From an uncultured Alistipes sp. (GTDB taxonomy: Bacteria; Bacteroidota; Bacteroidia; Bacteroidales; Rikenellaceae): a DNA stretch of 6,418 nucleotides. A program made the position numbers and the translations under genes. Positions 1 to 4,693 of the stretch are shown here, piece after piece (position 1 is the first letter of the stretch; each line of letters starts with the position of its first letter). The stretch covers positions 1 to 6,418 of the forward strand of contig CAMWYI010000101.1 of NCBI GenBank assembly GCA_947178455.1. Direction: 5' to 3'. The notes under the pieces were generated by a model, which did not search any database, was not told the DNA's origin, and saw only the letters and a program-made list of their open reading frames with translations.

Positions 1-99
1 CACATTGCGGATTACCGCCTCCTGATTCCCCTTGAACGACGCGAAACCGAAATACTCTTTCAGTTTCCCGTGCAACAAGGATGATTCGATTCGTCCCAT
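1..99 (-). CDS. recQ: RecQ-type ATP-dependent DNA helicase, N-terminal fragment (runs off the left edge)
   Basis: Reading the minus strand from an ATG whose A is at 99 gives 33 uninterrupted codons to the window edge. The residues LKEYFGF (13-19), then FKGNQEAVIRN (22-32), match the start of RecQ helicases, where this segment carries the Q-motif region with the conserved F..G.Q that contacts ATP. RecQ unwinds DNA 3' to 5' in recombinational repair and replication-fork rescue. The Walker A and DEAH motifs lie outside the window, so only the family assignment can be made. The ATG at 99 is the first upstream of the conserved block and leaves about 12 residues before it, a normal length for the family. 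A candidate -7 box on the same strand ends 21 bases upstream. The gene is divergent from lptB. The fragment is short, but the motif is distinctive. Confidence 0.83.
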   Translation of the reverse strand, partial: MGRIESSLLHGKLKEYFGFASFKGNQEAVIRNV

Positions 100-103
100 T
101 TAC

Positions 104-117
104 CGTAAAACGTAAAA
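104..117. repeat. Tandem 7-bp direct repeat (CGTAAAA x2) in the recQ leader
   Basis: CGTAAAA occurs at 104-110 and again directly at 111-117. A related TGTAAAG follows at 124-130. The pair lies between the recQ start codon and its candidate -7 box. It could be a regulator-binding site, part of the A/T-rich start region typical of Bacteroidetes genes, or chance in low-complexity DNA. No inverted symmetry is visible. Confidence 0.4.
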
Positions 118-119
118 TT

Positions 120-127
120 CAAATGTA
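120..127 (-). promoter_or_regulatory. Candidate Bacteroidetes -7 promoter box for recQ
   Basis: The minus strand reads TACATTTG here, an exact match to the Bacteroidetes primary-sigma -7 consensus TAnnTTTG. It lies 21 bases upstream of the recQ ATG, implying a very short leader. A clear -33 TTTG is not present; at the expected distance the minus strand has only a run of T residues (plus-strand A run 146-152). The match is to a short motif in A/T-rich DNA, so it is a suggestion only. Confidence 0.4.
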
Positions 128-154
128 AAGATAAAAAAATTTCGGAAAAAAACC

Positions 155-162
155 TAACTTTG
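155..162 (+). promoter_or_regulatory. Candidate Bacteroidetes -7 promoter box for the lptB operon
   Basis: TAACTTTG matches the TAnnTTTG -7 consensus exactly and lies in the A/T-rich intergenic region, 94 bases upstream of the lptB ATG. No good -33 TTTG is found about 19-21 bases upstream (the sequence there is an A-rich stretch around 127-138). A start a few bases downstream would leave a leader of roughly 85-90 nucleotides. I see no other promoter-like site between the six forward genes, so this is the best candidate for the whole unit. Confidence 0.5.
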
Positions 163-256
163 TCCAAGATTATTGTTCTTTTTCAAAAAATATCGCAGAA
201 AGGCACCCGGCGATTGTCCGGCTCGTCTTCGGCGGTAGGCTCAAACCTGAAAAACC
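163..256 (+). other. Putative 5' leader of the lptB operon
   Basis: This is the stretch between the candidate promoter and the lptB ATG. It begins T/A-rich and becomes GC-rich from about 200. It has no stem longer than about 4 bp that I can find by eye (CCGG at 205-208 with CCGG at 216-219), no recognisable riboswitch, and no convincing leader peptide. The last bases before the ATG are A-rich (tgaaaaacc), the usual Bacteroidetes arrangement in place of a Shine-Dalgarno sequence. Confidence 0.35.
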
Positions 257-1048
257 ATGCGTCTGTACACCAACGAACTGGTCAAGAAATACAAGTCCCG
301 CACGGTGGTCAATCACGTTTCGATCGACGTCCGGCAGGGCGAAATCGTCGGACTGCTCGGCCCCAACGGCGCCGGAAAAACCACCACATTCTATATGATC
401 GTGGGGCTTATCAAGCCCAACGAAGGGCGTATTTTTCTCGAAAACGACGAGGGAGAGACCTCCGAACTCACCGACCTGCCGGTCTACCGGCGGGCGCAGT
501 TGGGCGTGGGTTATCTGGCACAGGAAGCATCGGTTTTCCGTCGGCTCACGGTCGAAGAGAACATCCGCTCGGTGCTCGAAATGACCGACTACTCCAAAGA
601 GTATCAAGCCGAACGCATCGAAGCCCTCATCGAGGAGTTCCGTTTGCAGAAAGTGCGCAAGAGCTACGGCATCCAGCTGTCGGGCGGCGAACGCCGACGC
701 ACCGAAATCGCACGGGCCGTCGCGATCAATCCGTCGTTCATCCTGCTCGACGAACCGTTCGCGGGCGTCGACCCCATTGCCGTGGAGGACATCCAATCCA
801 TCGTGGCGACGCTCAAACACAAGAACATCGGGGTCATCATCACCGACCACAACGTCGACGAAACGCTGGCCATCACCGACCGCACCTACCTGCTCTACGA
901 GGGCAAAATCCTGAAAACCGGCTCGGCCGAAGAACTCGCCGCCGACCCGATGGTGCGCAAAGTCTATCTGGGCCAGCACTTCGAGCTGAAAAAGAGCCAC
1001 CAAATCACGCAGGAGATGATTCACAACCCCGAATCCGTCCGCAAATAG
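257..1048 (+). CDS. lptB: LPS export ABC transporter ATP-binding protein LptB
   Basis: This 263-residue protein is the cytoplasmic ATPase that, with LptF and LptG, extracts lipopolysaccharide from the inner membrane and drives it along the Lpt bridge to the outer membrane. All ABC ATPase motifs are visible: Walker A GPNGAGKT (35-42), Q-loop glutamine 89 in YLAQE, signature LSGGERRR (141-148), Walker B FILLDEP (161-167), D-loop AGVD (169-172) and switch histidine 198 in TDHNV. The GEIVGLLGPNGAGKTTTFYMI block, the DLPVYRRAQLGVGYLAQE segment and the late YLGQHFEL are characteristic of LptB and separate it from amino-acid ABC ATPases. Compared with E. coli LptB (241 residues) it has about 20 extra C-terminal residues after YLGQHFEL. 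The ATG at 257 places the first beta strand at the usual distance from Walker A. It is the first gene of the forward run; aroA starts 8 bases after its stop. No lptA, lptC or lptFG gene is in the window. Confidence 0.94.
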   Translation: MRLYTNELVKKYKSRTVVNHVSIDVRQGEIVGLLGPNGAGKTTTFYMIVGLIKPNEGRIFLENDEGETSELTDLPVYRRAQLGVGYLAQEASVFRRLTVEENIRSVLEMTDYSKEYQAERIEALIEEFRLQKVRKSYGIQLSGGERRRTEIARAVAINPSFILLDEPFAGVDPIAVEDIQSIVATLKHKNIGVIITDHNVDETLAITDRTYLLYEGKILKTGSAEELAADPMVRKVYLGQHFELKKSHQITQEMIHNPESVRK

Positions 1049-1056
1049 TCCGCCGC

Positions 1057-2361
1057 ATGGAAATCACCGTCACGCCCGGACGCGTCGGAGGGCGGGTCAG
1101 CCCCCCTTGTTCCAAAAGTTACGCCCAACGCGCTTTGGCCGCCTCGTTGTTGGCCGAAGGTCGTTCGGTGTTGCACAACCTCGAATTTTGCGACGACACG
1201 CTCGCGGCCATGCGGTGCATCGAAACGCTCGGTGCTCGCATTACGCGGCTCGATGAAACCACGCTCGCTATCGAGGGCGGAATCCGACCGACCGACGGCA
1301 CGAACATCCGGCCCGCAGCCGAAAGATGCGGCGGCCTGCTCCACCCCGCGAGCGACACGCTGCACACCGGCGAATCGGGGCTGGCGACGCGGCTGTTCAC
1401 CCCTATCGCCGCGCTTTGCGACCGACCGATGCACATCGTCGGCACGGGGTCACTGCTCCACCGGCCGATGAACCCCATGCTCGACACCCTGCGCCGATTG
1501 GGGGCCGAAGTGACGGACAACGACGGCCGTCTGCCGCTGACGGTTCGCGGCCCGCTGCACGGAGGCGAAGCGGACATCGACGGCTCGGTTTCGTCGCAGT
1601 TCGTCACGGGACTGCTCCTGACGCTGCCGCTGGCCGACAAGGACACCGTACTGCACGTCGTGGAACCGGTCTCGATACCTTATTTAGATATGACCGTAGA
1701 CACGGCGGCCCGTTTCGGCATCGAAATCGGCCACCGCGATTACACCGAATTTTTCATCGAGGGCGGCCAGCGGTTCCGAGCGACCGAATTCCACATCGAG
1801 GGCGATTGGAGCGCGGCGGCCATGCTGCTCGCGGCGGGGGCCGTTGCGGGCGAAGCGACCGTCGAAAACGTGCGGATGCTCTCGAAACAGGCCGATACGG
1901 CCGTTTGCGAAGCCCTCGTGCGGGCGGGAGCGTCGGTCATCAGCGATGCCGATTCGGTGACGGCCGAAGCGCGTCCGCTACAAGCGTTCGAGTTCGACGC
2001 GACGCACTGCCCCGATTTGTTCCCCGCGCTGGCGGCGCTGGCGGCCGCAGCCGAAGGGACGAGCACGTTGCGTGGAACCTCGCGGCTGGTCAGCAAGGAG
2101 TGCGACCGCGCCACAGCCATTCGCGAAGAGTACGGCAAACTGGGCATCGAAGTCGAACTCGCAGAACCCGACACGATGCGCATTCGGGGCGGCACGATTC
2201 GCGGCGGGCGGGTCGATAGCCACGGCGACCACCGCATGGCGATGTCGCTGGCCGTCGCTGCGCTGCGAGCCGACGGGCCCGTCGCAATCGACGGAGCCGA
2301 ATGCGTCGCCAAAAGTTTTCCCGATTTTTTCGAGGTGCTCGACCGCATGAAACTGAAATAA
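1057..2361 (+). CDS. aroA: 3-phosphoshikimate 1-carboxyvinyltransferase (EPSP synthase)
   Basis: This 434-residue cytoplasmic enzyme joins phosphoenolpyruvate to shikimate-3-phosphate to form EPSP, the sixth step of the shikimate pathway. Aligned by eye with E. coli AroA, substrate and catalytic residues are present: SKS 19-21 (K20 for Lys22), R25 (Arg27), R136 in LHRPMNP (Arg124), SSQ 179-181, D320 in CPDLFP (the catalytic Asp313), K347-E348 and R351 in VSKECDR (Lys340, Glu341, Arg344), R393 in GDHRMAM (Arg386) and K419 in CVAKSFPD (Lys411). The PEP-site loop is unusual: GESGLATR (105-112) replaces GNAGTAMR, keeping the glycine but changing the neighbouring Thr to Leu. A segment of about 30 residues before that loop (about 76-104) also looks longer than in E. 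coli. The frame stays open upstream to 160, but homology begins at the ATG at 1057, and lptB occupies the DNA before it. aroC, encoding the next enzyme, follows 6 bases after the stop. Confidence 0.95.
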   Translation: MEITVTPGRVGGRVSPPCSKSYAQRALAASLLAEGRSVLHNLEFCDDTLAAMRCIETLGARITRLDETTLAIEGGIRPTDGTNIRPAAERCGGLLHPASDTLHTGESGLATRLFTPIAALCDRPMHIVGTGSLLHRPMNPMLDTLRRLGAEVTDNDGRLPLTVRGPLHGGEADIDGSVSSQFVTGLLLTLPLADKDTVLHVVEPVSIPYLDMTVDTAARFGIEIGHRDYTEFFIEGGQRFRATEFHIEGDWSAAAMLLAAGAVAGEATVENVRMLSKQADTAVCEALVRAGASVISDADSVTAEARPLQAFEFDATHCPDLFPALAALAAAAEGTSTLRGTSRLVSKECDRATAIREEYGKLGIEVELAEPDTMRIRGGTIRGGRVDSHGDHRMAMSLAVAALRADGPVAIDGAECVAKSFPDFFEVLDRMKLK

Positions 2362-2367
2362 CACGAG

Positions 2368-3345
2368 ATGAATCGTTTTGGAGACCATTTCCGCATCGCC
2401 TTGTGGGGCGAGTCGCACGGGCCGCAAATCGGCGTCGTGCTCGACGGCGTACCGGCAGGCATCGCCCTGTCGGCCGAAGATTTCGAGCCCGACCTCGCCC
2501 GCCGACGCAGCGGAACAGTCGGCACCACGCCGCGCCGCGAAGCGGACATTCCGCAACTCGCAGCGGGCATCTATCGCGGCCGAACGACCGGCGCACCGCT
2601 TGTCCTCGAATTTGCCAATGCGGACGCCCGTCCGCAGGACTACACGGCGGCGGAGGGACATGACCGTCCCTCGCACGCCGACCGCGTGGCCCACGAAAAA
2701 TTCGGCGGCTGCAACGACCCGCGCGGCGGAGGCCATTTTTCGGGACGTCTGACCGTCGCCCTGACGGCGGCAGGGGTCGTGGCCAAGAAAATGCTGCCCG
2801 CCGACGTCGCATTCACGACCCGCCTCGTCGAAATCGGCGGATGCACGGAACCCGCGCAATTCGACGAGGTGCTGCGCCGAACCGCCGCCGAACAAGATTC
2901 GGTGGGCGGCGTGGTCGAATGCCGTGTACAGGGCGTTCCGACCGGAACGGGAGCCCCGTTTTTCGATTCGGTCGAAAGCGTCGTCGCGCACCTGCTGTTC
3001 TCGATTCCGGGCGTCAAGGGCGTGGAGTTCGGCGACGGATTCGCGAGCGCCCGCATGCGCGGCTCGGAGCACAACGACCCGATTGTCGACGCTGCAGGAA
3101 CGACGGCGACCAATCATGCAGGCGGCATCGTCGGCGGAATCGCCAACGGCAACGAACTGATTGTTCGGGCGGCGTTCAAACCCACTGCCAGCATCGGCCG
3201 CCCGCAACTGACCTACAACCGCGCGACCGGCCGCATCGAACCGCTCGTCGCAGGCGGACGTCACGACACATGCATCGCCCTGCGCGGAGCGGTCGTCGTC
3301 GAAGCCGCCGTCGCGATTGCATTAGCCGATTTGCTCGACCGATGA
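2368..3345 (+). CDS. aroC: Chorismate synthase (short form with GGGHFSGR motif)
   Basis: This 325-residue enzyme converts EPSP to chorismate by a trans-1,4 elimination of phosphate that needs reduced FMN. Visible family signatures are GESHG (14-18, with the active-site histidine 17), DLARRRSG (42-49), PSHAD (101-105, with the second active-site histidine 103), SIPGVKGVEFGDGF (212-225), NHAGGIVGGIANG (249-261), KPTASI (271-276) and GRHD (297-300, with the conserved aspartate 300). Two features differ from E. coli AroC (361 residues). The flavin-site motif is GGGHFSGR (120-127) instead of GGGRSSAR, a form I recall from Clostridia-type enzymes. The middle segment around 150-170 is roughly 25 residues shorter, and there is no C-terminal tail. 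GRHD is followed by TC where PC is usual. All catalytic residues remain, so it should be active. It overlaps prmC by 4 bases (ATGA), which suggests translational coupling. Confidence 0.95.
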   Translation: MNRFGDHFRIALWGESHGPQIGVVLDGVPAGIALSAEDFEPDLARRRSGTVGTTPRREADIPQLAAGIYRGRTTGAPLVLEFANADARPQDYTAAEGHDRPSHADRVAHEKFGGCNDPRGGGHFSGRLTVALTAAGVVAKKMLPADVAFTTRLVEIGGCTEPAQFDEVLRRTAAEQDSVGGVVECRVQGVPTGTGAPFFDSVESVVAHLLFSIPGVKGVEFGDGFASARMRGSEHNDPIVDAAGTTATNHAGGIVGGIANGNELIVRAAFKPTASIGRPQLTYNRATGRIEPLVAGGRHDTCIALRGAVVVEAAVAIALADLLDR

Positions 3346-4184
3346 CCTCGCGCCGCGACATACTCCGCGCCATTGCCGAGCCGCTCGTCGGCCTCTACGG
3401 CGAACGCGAAGCCCGCAGTATCGCGCTGCTGGCCGCATCGGAATTGAGCGACCTGCCCGAAGCGGCTTTTCTGACCGACCCGCAAGCCGCCGTCGAAATC
3501 GACGGATTGGCTACCGCCGTCGAACGATTGGCGGCGGGCTGTCCGGTGCAATACGTCACGGGGCGGGCGCAATTTCTCGGACGGAAATTCGCGGTGCGCG
3601 AGGGCGTGCTGATTCCGCGCCCCGAAACCGAAGAACTCGTGGCGTGGATGCTCCGCGCGGAACGCGATGCCGCCGCGATTTTGGACGTCGGCACCGGCAG
3701 CGGCTGCATCGCCGTGACGCTGGCGGCCGAACTACCCCGCACGAAAGTCGCGGCAGTGGATATTTCGCCGACAGCGCTGACCGTAGCGGAGGAAAACAGC
3801 CGCACGTTCGGCGCAACGGTCGAACTGCGACAGGCGGATATGCTCGACGATTTAGCGAGCGTTTTTGCGGGGCCGTTCGACGTCATCGTATCGAATCCGC
3901 CTTATGTGCCGCAACGCGACCGCGCGACGATGCACCCCAATGTCCGCGACCACGAACCGGCCGAAGCGCTGTTCGTACCCGACGACGACCCGCTGCTCTA
4001 CTATCGGGCCATTGCGCAGGCCGGACGCAAGCTGCTGCGGACGGGCGGACGGCTCTATTTCGAGATTTACCACCTGCACGCCGATGCGCTGTGCGCCCTG
4101 CTCGCGGAGGAGGGCTACGCAGACACGGAAGTGCGCCGCGACCTATTCGGAAAACCCCGCATGCTATGCAGTCGAAAGAGCTGA
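3342..4184 (+). CDS. prmC: Peptide chain release factor N5-glutamine methyltransferase
   Basis: This 280-residue cytoplasmic enzyme uses S-adenosylmethionine to methylate the glutamine of the GGQ motif in release factors RF1 and RF2, which improves translation termination. An N-terminal helical domain (about 1-75) ends in PVQYVTG (68-74), a hallmark of PrmC. The connecting IPRPETEELV (91-100) follows. The Rossmann-type methyltransferase domain shows LDVGTGSGCIAV (114-125) for AdoMet binding, an acidic VDIS at 139-142 after the second strand, and the catalytic NPPY (185-188) that binds the glutamine amide. The C-terminal FEIYHLHAD and RRDLFGKPRM are typical of the family in Bacteroidetes. The length is normal (E. 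coli PrmC has 277). Its ATG overlaps the aroC stop as ATGA, and its last 19 bases overlap recX. The separate protein-L3 methyltransferase PrmB shares NPPY, but the overall sequence and short N-terminal domain favour PrmC. Confidence 0.94.
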   Translation: MTSRRDILRAIAEPLVGLYGEREARSIALLAASELSDLPEAAFLTDPQAAVEIDGLATAVERLAAGCPVQYVTGRAQFLGRKFAVREGVLIPRPETEELVAWMLRAERDAAAILDVGTGSGCIAVTLAAELPRTKVAAVDISPTALTVAEENSRTFGATVELRQADMLDDLASVFAGPFDVIVSNPPYVPQRDRATMHPNVRDHEPAEALFVPDDDPLLYYRAIAQAGRKLLRTGGRLYFEIYHLHADALCALLAEEGYADTEVRRDLFGKPRMLCSRKS

Positions 4185-4693
4185 AAACCGGACAGCCGCG
4201 AGAACGCCGCACGAAAACGCCCGAACAAGCGCTGGCGTCGCTGATGCGGCTCTGTGCGCGGGCCGAGAAATCGGCGGGCGATGCCCGTCGGTTGATGCGC
4301 AACTGGAGCGTCGCCGAAGCGGATGCCGAAAAAGTCCTCGCCCGACTGATGCGCGAACGGTTCATCGACGATACCCGCTATGCCGAAACGTTCGTGCGCG
4401 AGAAACTGCGCTTGAGCGGCTGGGGCGAATACAAGCTGCGGGCCGCGCTCCAACGCAAGGGCATCGCCCGCGAAACCGTCGACGCGGCCCTGCAACAGGC
4501 CGACCGCACGCAAATGGCCGACCGGCTGGCGGAACAACTCGCCCGCAAAGCCCGCAACGTGCGCGCCGCAACACCCTATGATTTGAAAACCAAATTGATT
4601 CGATACGGGCTGTCGCTCGGTTACGATTATTCGGCCGTACTCGATGCCGTATCCCAACAGATAAAAGTACCAGACCCATGCGACGAATTCTGA
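4166..4693 (+). CDS. recX: RecX family regulator of RecA
   Basis: This 175-residue, strongly basic cytoplasmic protein belongs to the RecX family, which binds RecA filaments and limits recombinase and co-protease activity. It shows the repeated three-helix units of the family: ALASLMRLCARAEKSAGDARRLM-like first unit (22-44), then the signature FIDDTRYAETFVREK (66-80) and GEYKLRAALQRKGI (87-100), and a later unit near LKTKLIRYGLSLGYDY (140-155). The ATG at 4166 was chosen because it leaves about 20 residues before the first helix; it overlaps the prmC end by 19 bases. An out-of-frame ATG lies 5 bases before it, and the next in-frame Met, residue 27, would cut into the first helix. No recA is in the window, so the gene is separated from its partner here. 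Its stop overlaps the start of the peptidase gene by 16 bases. Length is normal for RecX (E. coli 166). Confidence 0.9.
   Translation: MQSKELKTGQPRERRTKTPEQALASLMRLCARAEKSAGDARRLMRNWSVAEADAEKVLARLMRERFIDDTRYAETFVREKLRLSGWGEYKLRAALQRKGIARETVDAALQQADRTQMADRLAEQLARKARNVRAATPYDLKTKLIRYGLSLGYDYSAVLDAVSQQIKVPDPCDEF

Noticed and set aside
205..219. Possible hairpin in the lptB leader (CCGG, 7-base loop, CCGG)
   Set aside because: Only 4 bp of stem that does not extend outward, with no T-run after it; too weak to call a terminator or riboswitch.
170..1024. Minus-strand open frame (284 codons) opposite lptB
   Set aside because: LptB is unmistakable on the plus strand; the reverse frame is a composition shadow with no motif.
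160..1056. N-terminal extension of AroA through an upstream open frame
   Set aside because: The extension runs out of frame through lptB, is Arg/His-rich without motifs, and AroA homology begins at the ATG at 1057.
1676..1692. A/T-rich patch inside aroA resembling a promoter
   Set aside because: It does not match TAnnTTTG, lies in conserved coding sequence for IPYLDMT, and is only locally A/T-rich.
1978..3264. Long minus-strand open frame (428 codons) opposite aroA and aroC
   Set aside because: It lies opposite two clearly conserved genes, its translation is rich in Arg, Ala and Gly with no recognisable motif, and such frames are expected opposite GC-rich codons.
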